Assembly (NCBI RefSeq): GCF_031755915.1
Contig: NC_083383.1
Coordinates: 29,449,501-29,513,500 of the forward strand
Direction of reading: 5' to 3'
Source: Ziziphus jujuba
Taxonomy: Eukaryota; Streptophyta; Magnoliopsida; Rosales; Rhamnaceae
DNA: 64,000 bases
The translations under genes and the position numbers were made by a program. Positions 22,682-33,619 of this stretch are shown here, one piece after another. Every line of letters starts with the position of its first letter. The first letter of the stretch is position 1. The notes below the pieces were generated by a model. The model was not told the DNA's origin. It did not search any database and saw nothing but the letters and a program-made list of their open reading frames with translations.

Positions 22682-23165
22682 TTATTTTTTTACTTCATCT
22701 CCTCTGTGATGGAATGCGTTATGCAATGACTCTACCATCTCCTTGTAGCTCAAAATAGCCCAAGGGTAGGAATTGAAAAGCTCAATATCATCAACCAATT
22801 CAACAAACTTTCTATTAATTTGAACCCTTGGATCCATTCTAAGCACACCATGAACCAGGAAATATAGCAAGGCAATCTTTACTGCATTCCCAGTTATCCT
22901 CAAAATGTATACTCTTGAATATTCATTCCAACTCAGGTGGTTTCAAGTCAGATTTATCTTCGAGTAACCTTTTACGTAGCTTCGTTGGTTTTACTATTTC
23001 ATGCATCAAAATTAGAGGGATACCAAAAAAACTTTAAGTCGAGAATAAGAGCAAATTTCCATTTTGCAAACCAAATTCCAGATCCATCAAAGTTAAACTC
23101 AAGCACCTTAAAATTGTTGGATACCACTTTTCTACATAATAAATTATGAACTAAGTGACCAGAGA
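22682..23165 (-). pseudogene. DUF1985 domain relic (Ulp1-associated MULE gene)
   Basis: Read on the minus strand from 23,160 to 22,682, the translation contains GHLVHNLLCRKV, then GSGIWFAKWKFALILDLKF, then ALLYFLVHGVLRMDPRV and LVDDIELFNSYPW. These are the ordered signatures of the DUF1985 domain, found in plant genes with Ulp1-type peptidases that are often carried by MULEs. A stop near 22,930 and a frame change show decay. The LTR insertion C (23,166-26,299) cuts the gene upstream; the remaining upstream exon is at 26,305-26,490. It is convergent with the MURA pseudogene. Confidence 0.78.
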
Positions 23166-26100
23166 TGTCAGGACCCGTCCAAGATCCCTCACCGGAACTA
23201 TAGACAAGCCTGATCCTAAGGAAACCCTACCGGACCCTCCAATGGAAAATCCGGCAGAACCTTCCCTAAGGGTTGGACTTACCACAAATTCCCTGCACTG
23301 AAAACACACTTCTATATACACCACCTTATTCCTCCCACCTTACTACAATTTAATTCCACATATTTGCAGCATTTCAAATGAATAACAGGGAATTAGTGCA
23401 TAATCAATTAAATAACACATCCAACATAGTATACAGAGCGTTGATAAAGTCCTAACTATGATAATTAATACAACAGAGTACAAAAAAAATTACATAGTAA
23501 GAAATGAACAAAGGAAGACTTCTCGGATTTTCAGGAACGATCAAACTGTCAAGCTCTCCCTGATCGAACAATGTTTACCACCTGAGATTAAGGGAATGAA
23601 ATTCAAAAATATGAGATGCTAATCATCTCGGTGAGCGACTCAGTCTACTAACCACTAATAATTAAGTAATTTAATAATAAGTAAATAAATAGATAATAAT
23701 TAAATAAATAAATACATAAATGGTTTAGTAATAATCGTTGAAAATAATTTTTCTCTCAAAACCCTCACAGTCACTCAGTTGGAAATGTCCCCTTTTTAAA
23801 ACATTTTCACGAAATCCAATATTTTATGCCCTAAGATTTAGAAAATAATTAATCAAATAATTTACAAATAAAACACAACAAACTAAGAATCCAAAATTAG
23901 AATGGGAATAATAATGAAAATGAAAATAAACTTTTATAACAATTACTAAAAGATTAATAACATATCATAAATAAATAATACAAAGATATCAATGAAACTC
24001 ATATTAAGACAATTTAGGAAATAATCAAATAATTAGAATAAATCAATTAATTGAACAATTAAGTAAAGGAATAATTTAATCAAAATAAAACACCCATTTA
24101 AAATAAATGGTAAGAATAAAATAAAATGAAAAAAATATAATATATTAGAATTGATTTCAAAATACCAAAACAATTTGAATAATAAATTCGTAAAAACATT
24201 TTCATAAAAAATTGTGTAACTTTTAAATTTAAATAATTAATAAAACACTGTTAAATATATTTTTATTAAAACTGATTTTAAAAATATTTCATACTTGAAA
24301 TCATATCGTGAAAATCATTTGATGCACACATTTTATACCAGTAGCACCAATGGTACCAAGCATCCCGAACATCGCTAGACAGGATGTTAAAGAGAGAAAC
24401 GGGTATACGGTCGCATGGCATCCCACCACGCCGTTGCAAATAGGGGTCCTGGCCATGGCAGGGGGTGGCTACGGCCGATATCAACTTGCCGACCCTCGGT
24501 CCGATAGCAACCACAGGACAACCCATAAATCACCTGTGCGCTACTCACACCCACCTGTGCGCTAATTATATCCATGTGCGCACTAATCATATCCACATAT
24601 ACAGAACACTAATACATGTATGGTGCATCTAAAAACTCGTAAATCTTAAAATCAATATTTGTATAAAATATCACCGGATTTATTTTATCCATTTAAACCC
24701 ATAAACTTTTCACATTCCTTTTTAAAATCATCATCATAAATCCATCGCTTTTTAATCCACAAATTTCAAATCCATAAACTCTCAATTCCATCAATTCAAA
24801 TATATGAATTTTCTAATGGCATAAAGTCAAATCTTTAATATTCCAATGTATAAATATTTTTGAAACATAGTAATTTAAACACAAATTTTTCTCAAATTCT
24901 CAAAAATTAATTTAAATCAACATATCCTTAAAACCACGTAAACGTCATATATAATTAAATTCCATAATTCATCAATATATAATAAATTTAAATTAAATAA
25001 TTTCCTCCAAATCCGTACAATCAATCCATACCAAAATAATATTAAATTACATAAATTCAAAATTAAATTCAACAACAATTCAAATAAAATTAAATTCGCA
25101 ATTTCTTTAAAATTGAACTTCATAAAAATAAAATCTTCATAATTTATCAAAATCAAAATATGCTTTAATGCCGCATATAGATTTCAATTTATTCAAATTG
25201 TGCCATCAAAATTCCAAAATTCCAAGATCCTCCACGGGATCAAATCCACTACCCACACGTGCACCGAATCAAAGCTAGCGAAGCGAGGAGTACGGATCTG
25301 GTCTTACTTTCCGGAGATCGGACCCGTGGTGACTAGAATATCGTCAGGAAGCTCTTGGATTTTAGACCCTCAATTCTCACAATCCGTTAAGAATTGGGGA
25401 AAGTAGACATCGAATTTGGGTTCGGGGGGTCAGAATTAGTGGGAGAAGATGGCCGATGCAACTGGGAACTCGCCGGAAATCGGTTTCCAGATGAGCCACC
25501 GTAGTCACCAAAAACCGTCACTGCCGGCGGCGCGTCCGGTAGCCACTGACCATGATTTTTGGAGGAAATGTAGATTGGAGGATGGGTGAACGGATGGGAC
25601 CGATGGTGAGGCAAATGGATGCCGGATCGAGGAGAAATCTAGGTGGGAAATTTTTGACGCCGCTACCAAAAAATGTCCCGATCTGGGCCCGTCGATGGTC
25701 AGGTGGCTATGAGATTTGGTGGGCTGGCCGGAAATGGAAGGGGTAAGGTGGTGGTCGGGCACGTGTATGGGTGAAAAGGGCAGAGGACGATGAACAAAGA
25801 ATGGTCGTGGGTGGTGGCTTCTCTCTTTTCCCTCCCCTCTCTCTCTCTCTTTCTCTTGTCACACGGCTCACACAAGGGTTTGAGCCAATAAGAAGCCATC
25901 CCGTGGGTGCCACTGTGCACTCATGGGACAGGCTGAGGGCTTGACACATGGCGCCCCTTTTTCACAATAACACCATTTAAATAAAATAGTATAAAATAAT
26001 ACTATATCTGAAAAACTTTGCGAGTCCATAACTTTTTAACCCGGTGTCCAAATTAAGTGTGCCCCTAGTCTATAGATTCGTATCGACGAGTACTTTACAA

Positions 26101-26299
26101 CCATACAAGAGTCAAATCGAAATTCTACATAAATAAAAAGTCAAACTTGGCGTGCTACTAGTCTATGAACTCAGGACGATACATACCATGAAATGGTGCC
26201 TCGATCAATGCAAAATTCCATCCAGAACAAAAATTCAAAATTTTGACCCTCTCGGTCAACGTGCACAAATTTCAACGTACTTTGGGACAAGGTGTTACA
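23166..26299 (-). mobile_element. Solo LTR C (gypsy type)
   Basis: Minus-strand LTR, 3,134 bp, from TGTCAGGACCCGTCC to GGTGTTACA. Flanks AGAGA (23,161-23,165) and AAAGA (26,300-26,304) differ by one base and probably are the decayed target duplication. It has the conserved GC-rich block at about 24,320-24,530, the GAGATGCTAATCATCTC palindrome at ~23,609 and extra AT-rich sequence compared with A and I, so it belongs with D and H in a longer subfamily. It splits the DUF1985-type gene. Confidence 0.85.
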
Positions 26300-26304
26300 A
26301 AAGA

Positions 26305-26490
26305 ACCTAAGGTTTTTCACTTCAACCAATGGTCTAAAACATGTCCCCTGTACAAATTTAGTTGATCAACTGTGAGCACACTTCTAATTACTATATTTTC
26401 TTTCATTGGATTCTTGAAAGAATGCACTTTAGCTTCAAATATATCTGTATCCTTGAAAATCCGTTCCTTCCAACTTGGAGCTTCACTAGC
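26305..26490 (-). pseudogene. Upstream exon of the DUF1985-type gene, split off by LTR C
   Basis: A minus-strand exon-like segment starts after a TTTTGCAG acceptor (26,491-26,498) and reads ASEAPSWKERIFKDTDIFEA, then VLTVDQLNLYRGHVLDHW, followed by stops. Its position directly across LTR C from the DUF1985 core, and its protein-like texture, fit the N-terminal part of the same gene. The family assignment of this piece alone is weak. Confidence 0.45.
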
Positions 26491-26758
26491 CTGCAAAATA
26501 ATTTACATAAATGGAATGGAAGTCAACTATTTCCTCATACACTATTTTCCCACCCCAATTTGATAATAATATGTTCAAGCCAATCTTAAGATATATGTGT
26601 TAACATTTTTGCACTAGTGGTATTATCTATGAAGCCATCGATAATCAAGCTATAATGAACTGAAAAAAATCCCGATGGGTTATTGACAATTATCGATGGC
26701 CATCGGGTGAAGTTTATTTCGAGTATCCACATTCATGAATAAATAGTTAAAAATGTCT
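26491..26758. other. Probable MULE end region with CCATCGG-type words
   Basis: No coding sequence. Bases 26,640-26,710 carry CCATCGATAATC, CCCGATGGG and ATCGATGGCCATCGG, related to the words of the 18.7-20.2 kb array. This could be the other subterminal region of the MULE. The exact end was not found. Confidence 0.35.
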
Positions 26759-26923
26759 TGTAACAGCCCAGACCACCCACATGAGATATTGTCCTCTTTG
26801 GGCCTGGAGAATCTTCTTACAACCCAGCCTTCAAGATTTTAAAAAGCCTCTCAAGGGAAAGGTATCCACACCCACTTATATGGAGTGTTTCGTTCTCCTT
26901 TCCAACCGATGATGGACTTCACA
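26759..26923 (-). repeat. TRIM LTR (165 bp), left end of chimeric element
   Basis: A 165-bp LTR of the same TRIM family as 44,722-45,117 and 63,399-63,800 (TGTAACAGCCCAGACC ... GACTTCACA). The base string TGTCT precedes it (26,754-26,758) and recurs directly after the matching TRIM segment at 30,509, so the whole 26,759-30,509 structure is bounded by one target duplication. Confidence 0.88.
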
Positions 26924-26990
26924 ATCCTCCCCCTTTGGGGCCCAGTGTCCTCGCTGGCACACCGATCCGGGTACTGGCTCTGATACCAAC
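26924..26990 (-). mobile_element. TRIM internal region with PPT and tRNA-Met primer site
   Basis: 67 bp between the TRIM LTR and gypsy LTR D. On the minus strand it has the primer-binding site TGGTATCAGAGCC (complementary to initiator tRNA-Met) at its right end and a purine tract (CCCCAAAGGGGGAGGAT) next to the TRIM LTR at its left end. Where a TRIM would have its second LTR start, gypsy LTR D starts at exactly that base. Confidence 0.85.
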
Positions 26991-29900
26991 TGTCAGGACT
27001 CGTCCAAGATCCCTCATCGGAACTCTAGACAAGCCCTGATCCCAGAGAAACCCTAGCAGACCTTCCAATGGAAAATTTGGCAGAACCTCCCCTAAGGGTT
27101 GGACTTACCACAAAATTTCCTGCACAGAAAGCATAATCCAATAAGCACCACTTTATTCCTCCCACCTTGCTACAATTTGTTTCCATGAATTTACAGCACT
27201 CCAAAATAATAACAGGGAATTACTGCAGTATTTAATAAAATGTGTCCAATACAGTTTATAGAGCATTATACAAATAAATATAAAATTAATACAATATTAG
27301 ATAAAGAAGCAATACAAGATGGAGAGGAAAAATGGAGGAAATGCTTCTTGGACTTTCGGCAATGAACTGAGACGTCGGGCTCTCCCCGGACGATCAACGT
27401 CTCCCAATCCTTGTATCTAAGGGAACGAAATTTAGAAATATGAGATGCTAATAATCTCAGTGAGTGACCCTATCTACTGTACAATTATAATAGTAACGAT
27501 AATTATAGCACATTTGATTAATTAAGAATAAATAAGTAAATAAATAATAATTAATTGAAATTAATATTTTCTCTCAAAACTCTCACCATTCATTCGGTTG
27601 GAAAGGTTTCCTTTTTAGAACGTTTTACAAAACCCGCTATTTGTATGCCCCGAAAACCAAGGAAAACAATTAGTCAATAGTTTTCTAATAAAATACGATA
27701 ATTCAAGAATCTAAATTTATGATGAAATAAATTGAAATAAAAATAACTTATAACATTTACTAAATAATTAATACATGTCATAACAATTAATACCGAAATA
27801 TTAATAAAACTCACATTAAAACAATTCATGAATTAATTAAATAATTAAAATAAATCAATTTATTGAATAATTAAGCAAAGAAAAAATTAAATCACGTTAA
27901 AACCTCCATTTAAAATAAATGGTAACACATAGTAAGATCTCTTTAAAATCATCAAATCAATGTAAATAGTAAAATCAAGATAAAATACATTGTTAAAACA
28001 TTAATATAAATAGGTAATTAAAAACATAATAAAATTCTATAAAATTTGTATTAAAATCTCCAGTTGAAATAAATAATAAAAACAATATTAAATATATTCT
28101 AATTTAAATATAATTTCAAAATATTTATTTTAAAAATCATGTTCCGAAAACCACTTGATGCACCCACTATATACCAGTGGCGCCAACAGTATCCAGCGTC
28201 CTGAGCACCACCAGACAGGAGGTTAAAGAGAGAAACCGGCATACGGTCGCGTGGCGTCCCACCGCGTCACTGCTAACAGGCATCCTGGCAATGAAGGGGC
28301 AGCCTACCCTCATCCAATGGAAACTACAGGACAATCCTATAATCACGTGTGCACTATTCACACCTACCTATACACTCATCACATCCACCTGCGCGCTAAT
28401 CATATCCATGTATAAAGAGCACCAGTACGTGTATGGTGCATCTAAAAATCATAAAATCAATGTATTTATTTTCAAAACTCAAAATCTCATAAATACTACG
28501 GGGTTTATTCCATCCAATTGAACCCGTAAATTTTCCACAATTCCTTTATAAATCATCGTCATAAATTCATCGCATAAATTCCATAAATTTCAAATCCATC
28601 AACTCTCAATTCCATCAATTTAAATATCCAAATTTTCCAATGGAATAAATATTTTTAAAATATAATAAATTAAATCAATATTTCTTTCTTAAATATTCAT
28701 AAACCAATTTGAATCAAATATGTCATTTCATCCTCATAAAAGCCACAATAATCAAAATTCTCATAAATATACATTTCAAACACATAATAAATCCATCAAT
28801 GAAATTATCAAAAATTTAAAATAAATATTCCTTCAATTCCTCAAAATTCAAAATATAATTGAATCACATAAAAATTCCAAAATTCGAAAATCCATATAAA
28901 TGCATTTCTATTGCTTTAAACAAGCTCACAATAATTTCAACAATAAATCAAAAATGTTAAAATCATAATTTCCTTAAATATCAAATTTTCATAAAATGAA
29001 TTTCCATAATTTATCAAAATCAAAATATGATTTAATGCACATATACATTTCAATTTATTCAAATTGTGCCATCAAAATTTCAAATATAATTTTGCTAAAT
29101 ATTTAACACATAAATATTAAATCCAAATATTTAATTATCACAAAAGAAATATAATTTAACACCCGAAAATAATTTTGAAGGTGGGTCACTCACCTTGAGC
29201 ATGCAATTAACCCAAGATCCTCCATGGGATAAATTCCACAACGCACACGTGCTCCTAGAACAACAATATTTCACAACTCAAATAAATTAATATTTTATTT
29301 GGATAAATAATACCTGGTATCCGGGGGGTTTAACACAAACGTTAACCAAAATTTACCAGTAACATACCGAATTGAAGCTTGTGAAATGAGGATTACGAAT
29401 CTGGTCTTACTTCCCGGAGATCGGACCCATGGTGGCCGGAATCTTGCCGGAAAGCTCTCGGATTTTAAGTCCTTGATTCTCTCAATCCTTCATGAATTGA
29501 GGAAAATGGACAACGGATTTGGGTTTAGGGGGTCGGAATTAGTGGGAAAGGATGGGCAATACAACTAGAAACTCACCGGAAAGTCAATTTTCCAACGAGC
29601 CGCGGTGGTCACCGGAATCCGCCACCACCGGCGGCGCGTCCGGTGGCCACTGCCCGTGATTTTTGGTGGAAAGGTAGATCAGGGAATGGGTGACTCCATG
29701 GGACTGGCAGTGAGGCAAACGGAGGTCGGAATGGAGAGAAATCTGGGTTTGAAGTAATCGGTGCCGCCGCTGGAAAAAGTCTCGATCCGGGTGCATCAGC
29801 AGTCAGTTGGCCGTGATTTTTGGCTGGTTGGTCGGTTTTCAAGTGGGCTTTAAGCTAGGGTGGCGCGTGTACTGTTGGCCGGTTGGGTTTCTCTCTCTAG

Positions 29901-30299
29901 CTCTCTCTCTCTCTCTCTCCGCCTTCTCTCTCCTTCGTCGGCTCACGTGTTTTGGCCAAAATAAAAGCCACCCGTGGGTGATACTGTTCACTCACGGGAT
30001 TGGCTGAAAATATGACACGTGGCACACACTGTTCACTCAAGTCAAAATATATTAAAATATTATGGTATTCGGAATAATTTGCATGTCCATAACTATTTAA
30101 CCAGATGTCCAATTTAAGCGTGCCGCTAGTCTATGGACTCGTGACAACGTGTACTTCGTAACAGTACCTCGGTCAATGTGAAATTCCATCAGGAGCAAAA
30201 AGTCAACATTTGACCCCTTCTCGGTCAACGACGGTCAAACTCGGTCAACCTTGGTCAAATTTGAGAAATTTCCGGTGTACTTGGGGATGGGGTGTTACA
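26991..30299 (-). mobile_element. Gypsy-type LTR D (3' LTR, attached to internal sequence)
   Basis: Minus-strand LTR of 3,309 bp (TGTCAGGACTCGTCC ... GGGGTGTTACA). Unlike the other copies it retains neighbouring internal sequence (30,300-30,398) with a polypurine tract, showing that it is a 3' LTR. It therefore fixes the family's orientation (TGTAACACCCC start). The two ~165-bp repeat modules near the LTR's sense 5' end have collapsed to one hybrid module (30,085-30,210). Conserved GC block at about 28,155-28,345; palindrome at ~27,440 (one base changed). Confidence 0.85.
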
Positions 30300-30398
30300 A
30301 TCTTCCCCCCTTACAGAAATTTCATCCTCGAAATTTTATGTCACTAAAACGCATAAGAATATTGGTTGCTGATTTGTGCCTCGAGCTTCCACATCATT
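30300..30398 (-). mobile_element. 3' end of a gypsy internal region with polypurine tract
   Basis: On the minus strand this reads ...CGAGGATGAAATTTCTGTAAGGGGGGAAGAT directly before the LTR start TGTAAC (key parts: GAGGATGAAATTT and the tract AAGGGGGGAAGA at 30,301-30,312). This layout is the usual 3' end of plant Ty3/gypsy chromovirus elements. Only about 100 bp remain before TRIM sequence resumes. Confidence 0.8.
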
Positions 30399-30509
30399 TT
30401 CTTACAACCCAACCCTCAAGGTTTTAAAAGGCATCTCAAGGGAAAAGGTATCCACAGCCACTTATATGGAGTGTTTCATTCCCCTTTCCAACCGATATGG
30501 GATTTCACA
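30399..30509 (-). repeat. Partial TRIM LTR, right end of chimeric element
   Basis: 111 bp that match the 3'-side part of the TRIM LTR at 26,759-26,923 (from TTCTTACAACCC to GATTTCACA). The first ~54 bases of this LTR copy are missing. TGTCT follows at 30,510-30,514, matching the duplication at 26,754-26,758. Confidence 0.85.
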
Positions 30510-30620
30510 TGTCTTATCAGTAAAACTGAAATAAACATCACCAAATTAAAAAAAAAAAAATGTATATCAAAATATCATAATTTTGCATATTTATAATAAA
30601 TAAAGTAAAACATGAATGAG

Positions 30621-30908
30621 TTAGGACTTAAACCAAATCACGTATTCAACGCTCCAAGCTATGTAAAAGAATATAAAACTTTCCATCTTAGATGGGGGAG
30701 AGGAGATTGGAAAGCCTAGAAGCTTGGTGCTTTCCTTCTTAGATTGAAATTGGTACTCAGAAGTTCGTTGATGCTTCGAGACAAGTGGTGATGTGCTTCG
30801 ACTGCGTCTCTTGGTTTGCAGCTTCTTACCTCTCTTCTTTGATTGAGATCGTAAGTTTTTCTTTGTTGTCATTCTAAAGTACAACCTATAAATGTAAATT
30901 GACAACAC
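30621..30908 (-). CDS. Unrecognised basic ORF, 95 codons
   Basis: A minus-strand frame with a Lys/Arg/Ser-rich middle (KKNLRSQSKKRGKKLQTKRR) and less AT-biased codons than its surroundings. I do not recognise a family. It could be an exon of a decayed gene or chance. It has no clear splice sites and no neighbours to support it. Confidence 0.2.
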   Translation of the reverse strand: MLSIYIYRLYFRMTTKKNLRSQSKKRGKKLQTKRRSRSTSPLVSKHQRTSEYQFQSKKESTKLLGFPISSPPSKMESFIFFYIAWSVEYVIWFKS

Positions 30909-31053
30909 TAATCAATTTTTATCTACCTTTAAGCACATAGTCAACTATGTATACATATATAAATAACCACAACCCTAAATTAAGAATAAAAAATCTATAT
31001 AATTCAAACCAATACAAAATAAACATATAAATTTAAATTGCCAACGAACTTAA

Positions 31054-31091
<38 letters not shown>

Positions 31092-33225
31092 ACTATCTAT
31101 GAATGACTTAAATAACATAGAAATTGATCAAACACATTTATTGATGTATATTCATCCAAACTACTCCACCTTTTTTTTATTTGTTTTTATCACATATATG
31201 AATCTTACATAAATCTTATAAAACGAATGAAAAAATATCAAAACAAAGCATATTAATGTACCATATTCATTAAAAGAGATCCCGATTGACCCAAAAAAAG
31301 ATTATATCAGTTTTGATTTTAATGCTTTTCTAAAGGTTTGGTAATAGCAAAAAATAATTATAATTTTTCAACATATTATAAACTTTTACAAACTCCATAT
31401 TCTAATCTTTTTTGAAACCCAAAAAAAATTTACAAAATTTTTTTTAAAAAAATTACTAACATCATCGATGATGTCAACACACGACGTGTCATCCAAGCTA
31501 GACAACATGTCGTTCAAGACAAATGACATGTCGTCTGGCCCGAACAACATGTCGTGTGCTCCTCTTTCAACCTCCCTCTGGTCAATCCAAACTTAGCAGA
31601 AATGGGTCTTGCACCTGACTGCCAAACCGGCTGTAACTCCCACCTTTGACCATCTTTTCCAGCCAAACCGGTCCCTTTTTTTTTGTCTCTTCATTTCCTA
31701 CTGCTACCAAATATCAATTTATCCTAAAACCTAGTTTATAATAATTGCTATCCAAAAAAACTTAATTTAACATAAATTTAAAAAATTTACAATTTTAAAC
31801 CAGTTTTAAACCCAAATCAATCGATTCAAACCCCCTAAATGTATTACAAAGTATTCAGAAAATGTCATGTATACCGAAAATTCAAAGTATATTATGTAAA
31901 GATCAATTCTACTATTATATACATACACACAGCAAACAAATAAAAATAAAAAAAGCTTACCTGAGAATGCTTTTTGAGAGAGAGGACTAAAAGCCAAGAG
32001 TAAAAACAAAGAGAGGAGAGGAATGATTTTTGCTTGTTTTGAATAAAAAAGGAACAAGGAATACTGGATGAAAAAGTGGGTTTTGTTTCTTTTGAATGGA
32101 AATTTAAAAAAGAAGAAAACAATGTTGTTTTTGTAAAAATTGAACAAAAAGAAAAGTAAAATAAAAGGATATGCATGCCATTTGTAAGTTTTTAAAAAGT
32201 ATAATAGATATGAAAGGATAGAATAAAAAACATCACAAAACTGTGGATAGATATCCTTAAGAGGGCTCCAACAAGGATAATGAGCCAAATTTTTGTTGAT
32301 AAGATCCACTTTAGGGACCCTCCCAAAGTTTTTGGGTGGTCGGTCTGACCAATTCTTATGAAAAGGCATATAAGTTACAGCCAATCTCAATCTCCAACCA
32401 CAATATGCTTTGCAGGACTGTTTTTATATATCTATAAATTATAAAAATTAATACCCCTTCACATTTTATTTTTGTTGCAATTTACTGTCTCCCGGCCTTC
32501 TGCATACATTACTTTTATAAATTTTTATAAGCTAATTGTTATTTTTCGGTATAAATAGTCAATTAAGATTTTATTAACACAGTTATTTTGTACATATAAT
32601 TTAATAGGCAAACTTTTGTTCAGGATTCTCCACAACAATAATTTCAACCTCTCATGAATGGGACTTTTACAAATGAACTTGCAGCAAGAGGACTCAACAA
32701 CAGCCCCCTGATGATAAAATTTAAAAACGCATTTTAACAGTAGATTCGCCAGAACTGCTTACTACTCAACCAAATGGCCTTGTTGAAGCAGTCTTTATTG
32801 GGCCAAAACATGCTTTTGCTGGAAAGAACAGTAGTAGGATATTAAAATAAAAAAATAATAAAAAATAACCCAGCAGCTCCTCCTTCCAACTGTCATCCGA
32901 ATTTTACAGGGAATCAACCATGCCTTCCCTAATCAAATCCCCATTTGTCCTTGAGGGAGGGAGAAAGTTGGGACAATTGAGAAAGTTGGCATCATGTATT
33001 GGAACGCATTAAAAGAAAGGGATTGTATTAATGTTATGGTCCAATACTCTGTTTGGTGATGCAAATGGATTACATCATCTAATTCCCCCATATTTTTTTT
33101 ATCCGGCCAATGATGTATTATTATTACACCCGAAATTCACTGTGTTATCTAATACACTCGAAGGAAACTGCTTCAGAAGAATAACGTACGTTTACTCCAA
33201 TTCCCCTATTTCGATCACCTTGACT
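30909..33225. other. AT-rich intergenic sequence with repeats
   Basis: It holds a (TA)n microsatellite at 31,056-31,090; four near-copies of ACATGTCGT/ACGTGTCAT spaced over 31,480-31,560; an inverted relative of 5,641-5,725 at about 32,224-32,310; and a relative of 3,888-4,087 at about 32,416-32,612. The 194-codon minus-strand frame at 31,806-32,390 is low-complexity, rich in Phe, Leu and Tyr from A/T tracts, and is not accepted as a gene. Confidence 0.4.
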
Positions 33226-33227
33226 CC

Positions 33228-33617
33228 TCCCTAATCATCTTCTCCGGCGAGTTTTTTTGGACAATCGATTTTAGAGGTCTTGCAAGGCTCATAACATTTA
33301 AAAAATAAATAAAACCCATCGTCTTTCTCTGTAAATCCCAACCGTTGATGATGAACCGGTCCATCCTCAACGCTGCTCAGATGCTCTTGAACTGTGGCAA
33401 CCTCTCGTCGCTCACCCTGCAACTCATCCTCTGGTTCGAAAAATGGGCGTAAGGGTTTGATTGGGGAAGAATTTCTGGCTATGCATTTCAATATTTTGAG
33501 GGCTTCAGTCGCAAGTCTTATTGGTTTGCTCAAACGAGGTTGACGATCTTTGCACGAGTAGATGAAGTAATTGCCGAAGAAAACCATAGGAACATCAGCG
33601 CTTTCTCGTTCATTTTC
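33228..33617 (-). CDS. Unrecognised exon-like ORF
   Basis: On the minus strand a pyrimidine-rich tract ending CTGCAG (33,623-33,618) is followed by a frame of about 128 codons reading ENERESADVPMVFFGNYF, then ALKILKCIARNSSPIKPLRPF, then a charged stretch, with a stop at 33,231-33,233. The codon texture and GC content are gene-like against an AT-rich background. I do not recognise the family and no partner exon was found. It may be a fragment of a host gene. Confidence 0.3.
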
Positions 33618-33619
33618 CT

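Noticed and set aside
10579..26600. ATCTTAAGATATAT near 10,580 and 26,585 as MULE terminal repeats
   Set aside because: The shared word is itself palindromic and only 14 bp; no longer match or 9-bp TSD was found.
31806..32390. 194-codon minus-strand ORF
   Set aside because: Its composition is dominated by Phe, Leu, Tyr and Ile from A/T-rich DNA, there is no domain, and part of it overlaps a dispersed repeat shared with 5.7 kb.
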